Assembly (NCBI GenBank): GCA_963422285.2
Contig: CAXXJO010000002.1
Location: forward strand, 248,001-312,000
Reading direction: 5' to 3'
Source of the DNA: VXYL01 sp963422285
Lineage (GTDB): Bacteria; Pseudomonadota; Gammaproteobacteria; Pseudomonadales; Azotimanducaceae
Length of the DNA: 64,000 nucleotides
This document shows, piece after piece, positions 42,134-52,003 of this stretch (positions are counted from its first letter, which is position 1; each line of letters starts with the position of its first letter). Position numbers and translations under genes: made by a program. The notes below the pieces were generated by a model, which searched no databases, had not been told where the DNA came from, and saw only the letters and a list, made by a program, of their open reading frames with translations.

Positions 42134-44942
42134 GTGCGCTTTTCGTGGAATGAGATGCATGCCCGCGCCGCCGCCTTCGCGGAGGATTGGAAAGACGCGG
42201 CCTACGAGAAGGGCGAGACGCAGAGCTTCTACAACGCCTTCTTCCGGGTGTTCGGCGTCCGGCGGCGGAGCGTCGCGCGCTACGAGGCGCATATCGCGAA
42301 GCTAGACAACCGCTCGGGCTTCATCGACCTGTTCTGGCCGGGCGTTCTGATCGTCGAGCAGAAGAGCGCGGGACGCGACCTCAAGGCGGCGTACGAACAG
42401 GCCGGGGAGTATTTCGACGCGCTGCCCGAGCGCGACCGCCCGCGCTTCATCCTAGTGAGCGACTTCCAGACCTTCGAGCTTCACGATCTGGACGAGCGGG
42501 AGGTCGTCTCCTTCGCGCTGGCGGACCTGCCCGCGCATGTCGAGGCGTTCGGCTTCATCCTCGGCGTGCAGCGCCGCACCTTCCGCGACCAGAACCCGGC
42601 GAACATCGAGGCTGCGGAGCTGGTCGGGCGGCTACACGACGCACTCTCCGATGCCGGACACCGGGGGCACGATCTGGAACGCTTCCTCGTGCGTGTCGTG
42701 TCCTGCATGTTCGCCGACGATACCGGGGTGTTCGAGCCGCGCGACATCTTCCTCGACTTCATCGACACGCGCACGGGCGAGGACGGCGCCGATCTGGGGC
42801 CGTGGCTTGCGCAACTGTTCGAGGTGCTCGACACGCCGGAAGAGCGACGCGCGGCGACGCTCGACGAGGACCTCGCGCGGTTCCCTGACGTCAACGGCGA
42901 CCTGTTCGAGGGGCATCTGCGGACCTTCTCGTTCGACGCGGCGATGCGCGGGGCGCTGCTCGATGCCTGCCGCTTCGACTGGTCGAATATATCGCCCGCG
43001 ATTTTCGGTGCGCTGTTCCAGTCGGTGATGGACCCGGCGGAACGCCGGGCGCAGGGGGCGCACTACACGACCGAGAAACATCCTCAAGGTAATCGAGCCG
43101 CTGTTCATGGACGACCTGCGCGACGAATTCGAGCGGGTGCGCAAGCGTCGGGGTCGGGGCCGCCTCACCGCGCTCCGGCAGTTCCAGGCGAAGCTCGCCA
43201 GCCTGACGTTCTTCGACCCCGCATGCGGCTGCGGCAACTTCCTCATCATCGCCTACCGTGAGCTACGGCTGCTGGAAATCGAGGTACTGAAGGAACTTCA
43301 TCCGAAGACGCCGGATGGCAGACAGACCGACATCGTGGCGCCCACCCTTTCGCTGATCGACGTTGACCAGTTCTACGGGATCGAGCTTGACGAGTTCCCG
43401 GCCCGCATCGCGGAGACCGCGCTGTGGATGATGGACCACATCATGAACAATCGGCTGAGCCTCGAGTTCGGCCAGACCTTCGTTCGCATCCCGCTTGAGA
43501 AATCGCCGCACATCGTCCATGGCGACGCGCTGGAAGCGGACTGGTCCGGCTTGCTGCCGCCGGGCGATTGCTCGTTCGTGCTGGGCAATCCGCCGTTCGT
43601 GGGCGCGAAATACCAGACACCGGACCAGCGTGCGCAGGTGCGCGGGATCGCCGCGCTCGGCAAGAGCGGCGGTACGCTCGATTACGTCGCCGCGTGGTTC
43701 ATCAAGGCGGGGGACTACGTGAAGGCCGGCGATGCCCGGATCGGCTTCGTCGCGACCAACTCGATCACGCAGGGCGAGCAACTGTGGCCGGTCCTGTTTG
43801 GGCGCTGCAAGCTGGAGATCGCGTTCGCACACCGGACCTTCGCGTGGGGTTCGGACGCGCATGGCAAGGCGCATGTGCACATCGTCATTCTCGGCCTGGA
43901 CCGGCGCGAGGCAGCACAGACAGAGAAGCGCCTGTTCAGCTATCCCGACATCGACGGCGAGCCGGATGAGAGCGGCCACGCGGCTCTGTCGCCCTACCTG
44001 TTCGATGCGGGCGGGTTGTCCGACCCGCATCTGGTGGTGCGGAAGGAAAGCGCGCCGATCAACGGTATGGGCAGATTGATTATCGGTTCCAAGCCCATCG
44101 ACGGCGGAAGCTACATATTCGACGCGGTGGAACGTGACGCGTTTCTGGGTGCGGAGCCGGAGGCCGCGCCCTGGCTCCGACCGTTCACCGGGGCGCGCGA
44201 GTACTTGCAGGGAGGCGAACGCTGGATTCTGGCGCTGCACGATGCACCGCCCGAAGTTCTTGCGCGGCTACCGGGAGTGCGGGAGCGAATCGCCGCCGTC
44301 CGCGCCTACCGCGACGCCAGCAAGAGCACGCCGACGCGGAAGCTTGCGGCGACGCCGACGCTCTACCATGTCAACGTCATCCCCACCGCCCCGTTTCTGC
44401 TCATTCCCAGAGTAAGTTCCGAACGGCGGGACTATGCGCCGATCGGCTGGCTGAAACCGCCGACCATTCCGAGCGATGCAGCATTGATGCTTCAGGACGC
44501 CACCCACGGGGATTTCGCCCTCCTGACCTCGGCGATGCACATGGCCTGGCTGCGCCATATCGGCGGACGGTTGAAGAGCGACTACCGCTATTCCATCGGC
44601 CTCGTCTACAACACCTTCCCGACACCGCCCGAAGGCGCGAATATGTCGAAGCTGGCACCGCTCGCCCAAGCGGTGCTCGGCGCCCGCGCCGTCCATCCGG
44701 GTGCGACCCTGGCCGATCTCTACGATCCCGACCTGATGCCGCCGAACCTGCGCCGTGCGCATCAGGCGCTCGACCGCGCCGTGGACCGGCTCTACCGGCG
44801 CTCAGGGTTCGCTTCCGAGCGCGAGCGCGTCGAGCATCTGTTCTTGCTGTACGAGAAGATGCAAACTCCGCTTGAACTCGCGGCGCGGGGCAAGTCGAAA
44901 CGACGGCGGATAACTTCGGCCTCGCGGCGCGATACTCGGTGA
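42134..44942 (+). pseudogene. Type IIL (MmeI-like) single-chain restriction-modification enzyme, frameshifted
   Basis: From the GTG at 42134 the first part has the MmeI-type nuclease motif D-x9-E-x-K: GFIDLFWPGVLIVEQKSAG with Asp65, Glu75 and Lys77, followed by the helical spacer and GAHYTTEK. There the frame must slip at a run of A near 43078 to continue with ILKVIEPLFMDDLRDEF. The second part holds methyltransferase motif I DPACGCGNFL and motif IV NPPFVGAKY, then a target-recognition region and a C-terminal domain (LYDPDLMPPNLRRAHQALD). Restored length is about 936 residues, close to MmeI (919). The sum of bases is one more than a multiple of three, as expected for two missing A residues. 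It is likely inactive unless the slip is an error. Confidence 0.85.
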
Positions 44943-45297
44943 AGTCGATGGATAAGGGCATAGAGGCTGATCTCCATATGGCCAAGCGGAAAACGAGGAC
45001 GAGCTTTGCGCGTAGGATTGGCTGCGGCAGCAAGGGTACCGGGACATTCGGCGCCCTTGCGACGATCCGCCTGACTCCACGAACGTTCGCAAACAAGGTA
45101 AGTTTGGGAAATACAGGAGTTGGTGGCTGATCCTGGTAGATCATGTCTGCCATATGCCGATGGCGTTTCTTTCAGAAGATCAATTGTCCTTTGTCCGGGA
45201 CCAGCATTTCGAGTTTTGGTCTAGGGTTGTAATTGTCAGTTCTCGGAATCCAAGCTAGCACTATGAATTGCTATCTCGATAATGCGAGTTTATGTGT
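44943..45297. other. Gene-free stretch between the MmeI-like gene and the small membrane protein
   Basis: About 350 bp, slightly richer in A and T than its neighbours. No frame or repeat that could be supported was seen on either strand. Confidence 0.45.
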
Positions 45298-45803
45298 TCA
45301 GGGCCAGTGCGAATTCGGGTCAGTGGAAAAGGAGAACGATGGGCCTTTGTAGAACCTGTTGGTACCAGTCATGCAGCTGGCGCAGAGCGGTACCCCCGTA
45401 GGCACAGCTCGAGCCTTGTTCGGAGGACGAAATAAGCTACGGGGCAAGATCGAGAGTTGCTGGGCGGGGATGTACCAGCTTTCTTCGGCACCCGTAGCCA
45501 AGCTTGCGGGTAGCTCGGGTGAGAACGCCCCAGTGGAGCGTCGGAGACTATTGAAGTTCCGAAGTACTTAGAAAACATAAGGAGAATATCCTTGCTGCTC
45601 ATGTTCGCCAACGTGATTTTCACGGCTGGCTCGGTGAACCCCAGCTCGCGAGTGGTTGGGCCTTTCTCAACCGCAGTTGTTATGCGGATTTCTGGGCGAA
45701 AGAGAATTCTGAAGAACCAGATGCCGAAGGGTACTAGGATTGCAAGTATAAGTCCCCCAATTACCTCCGCAGTTATTGCATCGCATAAAATTTGCACGGC
45801 CAC
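45298..45803 (-). pseudogene. Membrane-anchored hypothetical protein, apparently frameshifted
   Basis: The ATG at 45803 starts a protein with one hydrophobic segment (AEVIGGLILAILVPFGIWFF) followed by LFRPEIRITTAVEKGPTTRE and FTEPAVKITLANMSSKDI. After KYF near 45570 the reading probably moves to another frame: NFNSLRRSTG, ESWYIPAQQLSILPRS, and ends with SCMTGTNRFYKGPSFSF at 45298. The result resembles small single-pass proteins with a cytosolic or periplasmic beta-sandwich that recur beside mobile elements. No function is recognised. It is the downstream neighbour of the integrases on the same strand, 34 bp after them. Confidence 0.45.
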
Positions 45804-45837
45804 TCCTTCGGAACGGGCCTATTCCCTTGCTGGCTCG

Positions 45838-47064
45838 TCAGGCCAGCGGTGTCGAGGAAGACCGCCTTGCGCTCGGAAGCATGTCCACAAAGACGGCTTG
45901 AGGCTTGGGATTCGGAATCTCCATCGCTTTCGCGATCATCTTACCGACCTTTTCCGCCGCTTCGACGAGATGCCCGTCGGCAAGGTGTGCGTAGCCGGCG
46001 GTGGTGCGGTGCCGCCGGTGCCCGAGCAGCTTGCCGACCAGGGGCAGATTCTCGCCCGACATGACCGCCTGGCTTGCGGCGGCGTGCCGAAGGTCGTGCA
46101 GACGCAGGCTGCCGAGCTTCGCGTCGTTGCATACCTTTCGCCAGCACGTCGTAAGGCTGTAGGCGCCTCGGCCTTCGGCATAGTACGGAAACAGGAACGC
46201 ATCGAGATCGCGCGCGCCGGGCAGCGCGGCGACCTGCGCCCGCGCGGCCTCGCCGAGCGGCGCCGCGCGCGGGCCGGTCTTCGAGTCGCGAAGGCTGATG
46301 GCGTCCTCGCCGATATCGCGCCAGCGCAGGTCGAGCACTTCGCTTCGCCGGCATCCGGTGAGCGCCAGTAGCCGGATCGCGGCGACGGCCTCGGGCCATT
46401 CCGCCTCGCGGGCGTCGAGCGCGCGCCCGAGCCGGCCCAGCTCGTCCGCGTCCAGGAACCGGGCGAGCTTCTTCCTCGGGTTCTTCGCGATGCCGAGACA
46501 GGGGTTGCTGCCGCGCTCGCGCAATCCCCACTCTTCGGCGCGGAACATCATCGCGCGCAGTATCTCGAAGGCGCGGTTGGCCGCGCCGGGCTTGTCCCTG
46601 CTCGCCGCGTCGAACCACTCGGCCACGTCCTACGGGCCGATGCGGTCGAGGGGCACTTTGCCGAACGCGGGCAGGATGCGGGCCTTCAGATAGATGCGCA
46701 CGGTCCTGCGCCCCGAGGGCTTCCAGTGCGGCTCGCAGCGGCGCAGGTACTCGTCCGCGAACTCCCGGAAGGTCGGGGTCTTCTTCTCGCGCTGAATGTC
46801 GTCTGCGGGGTTCTCGCCCGCGCGGATGCGCGCGAGCATGTCGCGGGAGCGGCGGCGGGCCTCGGCAAGCTCCATCTCGCCGTGCCGGGCGATGACGATG
46901 CGGCGGCGCCGCCCCTCGATACGGGTCTGCACGATCCAGACCTTCCGTCCCGACGGGTGGATGCGCAGCCCGAAACCCGGCAGCGCGCTGTCGAACAGGA
47001 TGGTGTCCTTGCCGCCGGGCCTGCTCTGGCGTGCCAGGCGCGGGGCGAGGCCGACGGTGGGCAT
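45838..47064 (-). pseudogene. Tyrosine integrase 2, interrupted by an in-frame TAG
   Basis: A DUF4102-type integrase. The ATG at 47064 has an excellent AAGGAGGAG upstream. Arm-binding domain: KDTILFDSALPGFGLRIHPSG, then core-binding FREFADEYLRRCEPHW. An in-frame TAG at 46630-46632 (after LDRIGP) interrupts the gene; the frame continues at once with DVAEWFDAASRDKPGAANRA. The catalytic domain has LTGCRRSEVLDLRW, LHDLRHAAAS, LLGHRRHRTTAGYAHL with the nucleophilic Tyr. A Gln (CAG) to TAG change would explain it. Functions of this type excise and integrate genomic islands. A split product is unlikely to work. Confidence 0.8.
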
Positions 47065-48241
47065 GGTGGGCTCCTCCTTCGCGTTCTTCTCCCCTTCCGG
47101 CCAGGGCCGCATGGATGCGGTTCGACTCCCGGTCGGCGGCGTCGGCAACGGACCGGTCGGACAGGTGGGTGTAGCGCTCCGTGGTCTCGACCAGGGCGTG
47201 ACCGAGGAGCTTCGCGACAGTCACCATATCGACGCCGTTCATGGCCGCGACCGAAGCCCAGCTATGGCGAAGGTCGTGCAGCCGCAATCCGGGCAGGCCC
47301 GCCTCGTTGCGGATGCGGGTCCATTGGTACTCGATATTGTCGATGTGCCGCGTCGGCGGACGGACCGGAAACAGGAACGGGCAATCGGGGCTGTAGCGGG
47401 GAATGGCGTCGATGACGGCGCGCGCGGCGCTCGACAGCCACACCGTGCGCGGCCCGGACTTCGAGTCGGGCAGGTGGATGCGCGTGCCGCGAATCCAGTC
47501 CCGTTCGAGCGAGACGACTTCGCCGACGCGGCACCCGGTCAGCATCAGCAGGCGGATGACGGCGACGGCCTGGGGGCGCCAGAACTCGTCGCGGGTGAGC
47601 ACGGCGTTGAGCCGGGCCATCTCCTCGGCAGCAAGAAACCGCTCCCTGGGCCGCATCCGGTATCGCCTGGCGTTCTTGCACGGGTTGGAGTTGTGGGAGC
47701 GGTAGCCCCAGAGATCGGCCATGCGCATCATCATGGACAGGACGGGCATGGCGCGGTTGGCGGCGTCGGGCCTCTCGGCCATGGACGCGAACCAGTCCTC
47801 GACGTGCTCGACGGCGATGGCGTCCACGGTCATATGGCCGAAGGCGGGGAGAATGCACTTGCGGACCATGCAGGCGTTGGACTCCAGGGTCCGGGGCTTC
47901 CAGTGCCGGGCCTGACGGTTGAGGAACCCGGCGGCGAAGTCGTCCATCGGGTGTCCCGGCGTCCTGGGTCCGTTGTCGTTCTTCGCCGTGTCGAGGAAGG
48001 CGGCAATCAGCCTGCGAGCCTCGGCGCGCGCCTCCGGCACGGTCACGGCGTCGGCGCTGCCGAGGGTGGCGTAGCGCCTGCGCCCGCGCACCATGCGGTT
48101 GAAGACGAAGGTGCGCACGCCGGTCGGCTGCACGGCGAGGCCGAGGCCGGTCACCATGTCGTCGCGGAGTTCGTACTTCCGGTCGCGGGGCCTGGCGGCG
48201 CGGACGCGCCGGGCGAAGGTGGACTTGGGTTGGTCGCTCAT
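45941..48241 (-). CDS. Tyrosine integrase 1 (homologous part 48241 to about 47060), stop codon lost
   Basis: The ATG at 48241 begins a DUF4102-type site-specific recombinase: LRDDMVTGLGLAVQPTGVRTF, core-binding MDDFAAGFLNRQARHW, and the catalytic domain with LTGCRVGEVVSLERDW (Arg), LHDLRHSWAS (His-x-x-Arg), LLGHALVETTERYTHLSD (His and Tyr nucleophile). Homology ends after about 395 residues near 47060. The frame has no stop until 45941, so the last 370 residues are a meaningless translation across integrase 2; a stop codon was probably lost or shifted near 47085. The catalytic domain is complete, so it may still function. It is likely to be the enzyme that placed the 38.9-48.3 kb element. Confidence 0.75.
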   Translation of the reverse strand: MSDQPKSTFARRVRAARPRDRKYELRDDMVTGLGLAVQPTGVRTFVFNRMVRGRRRYATLGSADAVTVPEARAEARRLIAAFLDTAKNDNGPRTPGHPMDDFAAGFLNRQARHWKPRTLESNACMVRKCILPAFGHMTVDAIAVEHVEDWFASMAERPDAANRAMPVLSMMMRMADLWGYRSHNSNPCKNARRYRMRPRERFLAAEEMARLNAVLTRDEFWRPQAVAVIRLLMLTGCRVGEVVSLERDWIRGTRIHLPDSKSGPRTVWLSSAARAVIDAIPRYSPDCPFLFPVRPPTRHIDNIEYQWTRIRNEAGLPGLRLHDLRHSWASVAAMNGVDMVTVAKLLGHALVETTERYTHLSDRSVADAADRESNRIHAALAGRGEEREGGAHHAHRRPRPAPGTPEQARRQGHHPVRQRAAGFRAAHPPVGTEGLDRADPYRGAAPPHRHRPARRDGACRGPPPLPRHARAHPRGREPRRRHSAREEDPDLPGVRGRVPAPLRAALEALGAQDRAHLSEGPHPARVRQSAPRPHRPVGRGRVVRRGEQGQARRGQPRLRDTARDDVPRRRVGIARARQQPLSRHREEPEEEARPVPGRGRAGPARARARRPRGGMARGRRRDPATGAHRMPAKRSARPALARYRRGRHQPSRLEDRPARGAARRGRAGAGRRAARRARSRCVPVSVLCRRPRRLQPYDVLAKGMQRREARQPASARPSARRRKPGGHVGRESAPGRQAARAPAAPHHRRLRTPCRRASRRSGGKGR

Positions 48242-48541
48242 GGCTTGCGGCTCCTCGTTTGGGCCGCGCGACCGGGCGGTAATGCAGGAAGCGGCCGCGG
48301 CGGCGTTTCGTTGGGAAGCCGTGCGGCGGTGCGGGACCGTCCGGTCTCTAAAGTGCTGACGTTACGGGGTTTTCCGTCTGCTCATGCGAGGGCGGGCGCT
48401 GGCGGAAAGAGCACCATCGGTGCGTCGGGTGTGCCATCCCTATCGCGCCCGACAAGAATAGGATCGGGATACGCGCGCCCGGTGATCGATAGGACGGAAA
48501 TTCGTGTGTCCCCGCCCTACTCGAAATCCTATGAAGATGGG
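48242..48541. other. Region upstream of the integrase, candidate attachment end
   Basis: About 300 bp between the integrase start and the amidase gene. No tRNA or long repeat was recognised. If the element integrated by the adjacent integrase, one attachment site should lie here or just beyond; no matching direct repeat was found on the left side by eye. Confidence 0.35.
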
Positions 48542-49942
48542 CTATCCGTCGAGTGTTCGATACTCGAACCCGACTGCGCGTTCGAACGCGCCGGCAATGC
48601 TGATCAGGCGGGCCTCGTCGAGATGGCGACCGATGAGTTGGAACGCTCGCGGCATGCCTTCGGCGTCCACATCCAGCGGCAGCGTGATGGTCGGGTGGCC
48701 GGAGTAGTCGAACGGCGCGGTGAAGCGAATGAAGCGTTCGGTTCGGTCCCTCTGACGGGCCGCGGGCGTACGCTCGGCGGCAGGCACGGGGCCGGGCATG
48801 CAGGGCGCGAGCAAGGCGTCGATGCCGCCGGCCGAGGCAGCGAACATGTGGTCGAGACCGGCTCGGAACCCCTCTCTTTCGCGCTCCAGGCGTACGTAGT
48901 CTTCCTCGGCGGCGTTCAGTCCGGTTTCGATCAGGGCCGCCAGCGCCGGACCGTAGGCGTCCTTCTGCCGGGGATAGAACTCGGCATGGGCGCGGGCGCA
49001 TTCGACGCCGCAGGTGATCGCCCAGCCATCGATCAGGGCGGTGGCGTCGGGTATGCGCACCTCCACGATTTCCGCTTCCAGGCTGCGCAGCACGTCCAGC
49101 GCGTCGCGCAGCATCTGCACCACCGTCGAGTCCACGTCTTCGCCGGCATAGCGCCAATCGACGCCGATCTTCACACCTTCCAGACGTTCCAGAAACGCCG
49201 TCGCGTAGGCCGGCACAGGCGCTTGCAGGGAGGTGGGATCCTTGGCGTCGTGACCGGCCATGGCTTGCAGCATGCGGGCGGCGTCCTCAACGCCGCGGGT
49301 CATGGGGCCGACGTGGTCCAGGGATTCGGCCAACGGGAATGCGCCGTGGCGGCTGACGCGACCGTAGGTGGGTTTGATGCCGACCAGGCCGCAAGCCGCG
49401 GACGGAAAGCGGATGCTGCCGCCGGTATCGGTGCCGATGGCGCCGTGGGCTAGACCCGCCGCCACCGCCACGCCGGAACCGGACGAAGACACCCCGGTCC
49501 AGCGCTCTGGGTTCCAGGGATTCCTGGGTGGCGCAACCGTCGGATGATGCTCGCCGAAGGCGCCTTCGGTGAGCTTCGCCTTGCCGAGTACGATCGCCCC
49601 CGCCCTTTCCAGGCGCTGGACCACGGTGGCGTCGTCGTCCGGGCGCCAGTCCGCCAGGACGCTAGTGCCGCAGGAGGTGGGAATGCCTTTGGTACGCAGC
49701 AGGTCCTTGAGGGCGATGGGAGCGCCGTGCAGCAAGCCCAGCGGGTCGCCGCGCTGGCGGCGGGCGTCCAAGGCTTCGGCGCGTTCGAGCGCGCGATCGC
49801 CGAGCACGGCGGCATAGGCACCGTGCTTGGAATCCCGCAGCTCGATGCGCTCGAGCATGGTCTCGGCGATGCACACCGCGGTCAGTTCGCCGCTCTTCGC
49901 CCGGCGGACGACGTCGGAGAGCGGCAGCCGGTGGATATCCAT
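48542..49942 (-). CDS. Amidase signature family enzyme
   Basis: A 466-residue cytosolic amidase using a Ser-cisSer-Lys triad. Seen: Lys79 in PIALKDLL, the serine-rich TGVSSSGSGVAVAAG (Ser152/153 as cis-Ser) and the nucleophile Ser176 in DTGGSIRFPSA. The common GGSSGGS is replaced by GVSSSGS, an unusual but serine-preserving variant. The C-terminus has PFDYSGHPTITLPL and ends FEYRTLDG. The substrate could be any small amide. The stop of the FAD-linked oxidase lies six bases upstream, so the two genes form an operon with it. The start ATG at 49942 gives the expected MDIHRLPLSDVV. Confidence 0.85.
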   Translation of the reverse strand: MDIHRLPLSDVVRRAKSGELTAVCIAETMLERIELRDSKHGAYAAVLGDRALERAEALDARRQRGDPLGLLHGAPIALKDLLRTKGIPTSCGTSVLADWRPDDDATVVQRLERAGAIVLGKAKLTEGAFGEHHPTVAPPRNPWNPERWTGVSSSGSGVAVAAGLAHGAIGTDTGGSIRFPSAACGLVGIKPTYGRVSRHGAFPLAESLDHVGPMTRGVEDAARMLQAMAGHDAKDPTSLQAPVPAYATAFLERLEGVKIGVDWRYAGEDVDSTVVQMLRDALDVLRSLEAEIVEVRIPDATALIDGWAITCGVECARAHAEFYPRQKDAYGPALAALIETGLNAAEEDYVRLEREREGFRAGLDHMFAASAGGIDALLAPCMPGPVPAAERTPAARQRDRTERFIRFTAPFDYSGHPTITLPLDVDAEGMPRAFQLIGRHLDEARLISIAGAFERAVGFEYRTLDG

Positions 49943-49948
49943 CGCGCT

Positions 49949-51334
49949 TCAAGCCGCCAAGTCGAAGATCTTGCCCGGGTTCAGAATGCCCTTGGGATCC
50001 AGGGCCTTCTTGAGGGTGCGCATGAGGGCGATTTCCTCGTCGTTGCGGGACAGGCGCAGGTACTTCTTCTTGTCCAGCCCGACGCCGTGCTCCGCCGAGA
50101 TGGAACCGCCGATGGCCTGCAGGGGCTCGTACGCCGCTCGCTTGACGCCGTCGTGGGCGCTGTCGTCGTCTCCTGCCGAGATGCCGAAGTGGATATTGCC
50201 GTCGCCGATGTGGCCGAAGGTGAAGTTGGTGTAGTCGCCAAAGGTGGCTTCGAGCCGGCGGTTCACCTCCTCGACATAAGCCTCCATTTTGGAAATCCGC
50301 AGACTTACGTCGAAGATGAACATGGGCTTGTACTGATGCACTTGCTCGACATCGTCGCGGATCGCCCACAGCTCCCGGCGCTGGGCCTCGTTGCCGGCGA
50401 TCACCGCGTCGGCTGCCAGGCCGGACTCGTAGGCGTCGGCGAACGCCTCCTCGATGCGGGCATGGTCCGCTTGCGGATCGCCCCCCATGGCTTCGACGAG
50501 CGCGTAGTACGGATAGTCCTGGGACAGCGGCGGCTTCTGGGCGGCCGGCGGCGTGGTTGCCAGCCGGTAGAAGTTGTTCCACAGCACCTCGAAGGCGGAC
50601 AGCATGCCGCCGAGGCGGGCGTCCATGACCTTCAGCAGTTCGACGATCTTGTCGAAGTCCGCGACGGCCACCAGCATGGTCTCCTGGCTGCGCGGCTTCT
50701 CGCGCAGCCGCAGCACGGCCCGGGTGACCACGCCGAGGCTGCCCTCGCTGCCGATGAACAGCTGCTTGACGTCGTAGCCGGCGTTGTTCTTGATCATGCG
50801 GTTCATGGAGGAGACCACGGTGCCGTCCGCCAGCACGGCTTCGACGCCGAGCACCATGTCCCGGGTCATACCGTAGCGAATGACGCGATTGCCGCCGGCA
50901 TTGGTGGCGATGTTGCCGCCTACGGTGCAGGAACCGCGACCGCCGATGTCCAGGGGATAGAGCAAGCCGCGATCGTCCGCGGCCTGCTGCACCGCCTCCA
51001 GCACCACGCCGGACTGGACGGTCATGGTGCGTTCGACGGCGTTCACTTCCTCGATCCGGTTCATGCGCTCCATGGACAGCACGATGTCCTTGGCCGCCGT
51101 GACCGCCCCCTCCGCCAGCCCGGTGAGGCCGCCGTGAGCCACCACCGACTGCCCGGCCTCGTTGCAGACGGCGAGGACGCGGCTGACCTCCTCGGTGGTG
51201 CGCGGTCGGACGATGGCCCGCGCCTCGATGCCCGCGCTGCGCCAGATGCCGCTGGCCCGGGCGGACACGTCCTGGCCGACGAGCAGGCCGCCTTTGCCGA
51301 CGACAGCGCCCAGAGTCCGTAGCAATTCGCTCAT
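49949..51334 (-). CDS. FAD-linked oxidase (GlcD/D-lactate dehydrogenase-like)
   Basis: A 461-residue FAD-dependent 2-hydroxyacid oxidase/dehydrogenase of the PCMH (VAO) fold. Seen: RPRTTEEVSRVLAVCNEAG, VVAHGGLTGLAEGAV, the FAD-binding PLDIGGRGSCTVGGNIATNAGG, IRYGMTRDMVLGVEAVLADG, FIGSEGSLGVVTRA, and the C-terminal FTFGHIGDGNIHF and SAEHGVGLDKK typical of the GlcD branch. The start at ATG 51334 replaces a spurious ATT-based extension. The electron acceptor and substrate are not determinable. The amidase gene follows after six bases, so a two-gene catabolic operon is plausible. Confidence 0.87.
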   Translation of the reverse strand: MSELLRTLGAVVGKGGLLVGQDVSARASGIWRSAGIEARAIVRPRTTEEVSRVLAVCNEAGQSVVAHGGLTGLAEGAVTAAKDIVLSMERMNRIEEVNAVERTMTVQSGVVLEAVQQAADDRGLLYPLDIGGRGSCTVGGNIATNAGGNRVIRYGMTRDMVLGVEAVLADGTVVSSMNRMIKNNAGYDVKQLFIGSEGSLGVVTRAVLRLREKPRSQETMLVAVADFDKIVELLKVMDARLGGMLSAFEVLWNNFYRLATTPPAAQKPPLSQDYPYYALVEAMGGDPQADHARIEEAFADAYESGLAADAVIAGNEAQRRELWAIRDDVEQVHQYKPMFIFDVSLRISKMEAYVEEVNRRLEATFGDYTNFTFGHIGDGNIHFGISAGDDDSAHDGVKRAAYEPLQAIGGSISAEHGVGLDKKKYLRLSRNDEEIALMRTLKKALDPKGILNPGKIFDLAA

Positions 51335-51499
51335 TGTTGGTCCCAATCCGACTCGATGCCATCTACTTTACACCGTCGGCCAGGGATGGCGACATGACAA
51401 GGGCGATTGGGACCAAGCGGGGAAGAGTTCATGGTCTTGGATACACTCCGCGCCCCACAGACGGAGCACAGGTTGATCGGTAGGGCAGGAGATGAGCGA

Positions 51500-52003
51500 A
51501 TGACGATGACAATTGCATACGGGGCAGTGTTCCCATGGCTTGCGTTCTGCATAGCGGCAGCGGCCTGGACGATCTGCAGGGCTTGGCCGTTTCTGTATGT
51601 AGACGCCGACACCGACATCAATACGGACGCAGCCGCGATCAAGCACTTCCGGAATCTGCTGGACGACGCCGAGGAGAAGATGGCCGTCTACGACGACGGC
51701 AACGACATGGAAGGGTCGCTGCACCAGGATGAAGGGGTGATCGAAGCTGTCAGGCGGAAGCTGGACGAGAAGGAGGAGAGCGGGTTCCGGATGCAGTGCT
51801 TCTTCAACTTCGACGACCCGGAACTGCCGTTCAGGAAGGCATTCGAGGGCGACGACCGGGTGGCCCTTTGGGTGATTGCTGCGGTCATGAGCGGAAAGAT
51901 TAAACGCGAGTTGGAGGGCCGCGTACCACAGCCGTCTGGGAGCGAGGCGTTCAGGCAATGCCCCTGCCCCCAATCGAGATCGGGCAATGACGCCAAGCCT
52001 TGA
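51500..52003 (+). CDS. Hypothetical protein with one N-terminal membrane segment
   Basis: A 167-residue protein: one membrane helix (AFCIAAAAWTICRAWPFLYV) and then a soluble acidic part, DADTDINTDAAAIKHFRNLL, EEKMAVYDDGNDMEGSLHQD, VIEAVRRKLDEKEESGFRMQ, FFNFDDPELPF. The soluble part resembles a family of proteins whose members continue with a HYKIIDGG-like motif; here the sequence becomes Pro/Cys-rich instead and ends, so the protein may be truncated. AGGAG precedes the ATG at 51500 by eight bases. The 3' end overlaps the methyltransferase start by 17 bp. Function unknown. Confidence 0.6.
   Translation: MTMTIAYGAVFPWLAFCIAAAAWTICRAWPFLYVDADTDINTDAAAIKHFRNLLDDAEEKMAVYDDGNDMEGSLHQDEGVIEAVRRKLDEKEESGFRMQCFFNFDDPELPFRKAFEGDDRVALWVIAAVMSGKIKRELEGRVPQPSGSEAFRQCPCPQSRSGNDAKP

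Noticed and set aside
42134..43261. MmeI N-terminal part as an independent nuclease gene
   Set aside because: The end of this frame after about 43078 is unlike the family, while the other frame continues the expected sequence directly.
48242..48541. tRNA gene as integration target
   Set aside because: No T-loop-like GTTCGANTC with a matching acceptor stem was seen here or at the left side of the element.
46796..49453. An 885-codon open frame on the plus strand
   Set aside because: It is antisense to the integrases and the amidase; composition is biased and no family motif is present.
49544..51322. A 592-codon open frame opposite the amidase and FAD oxidase
   Set aside because: Antisense shadow without motifs, spanning two genes.
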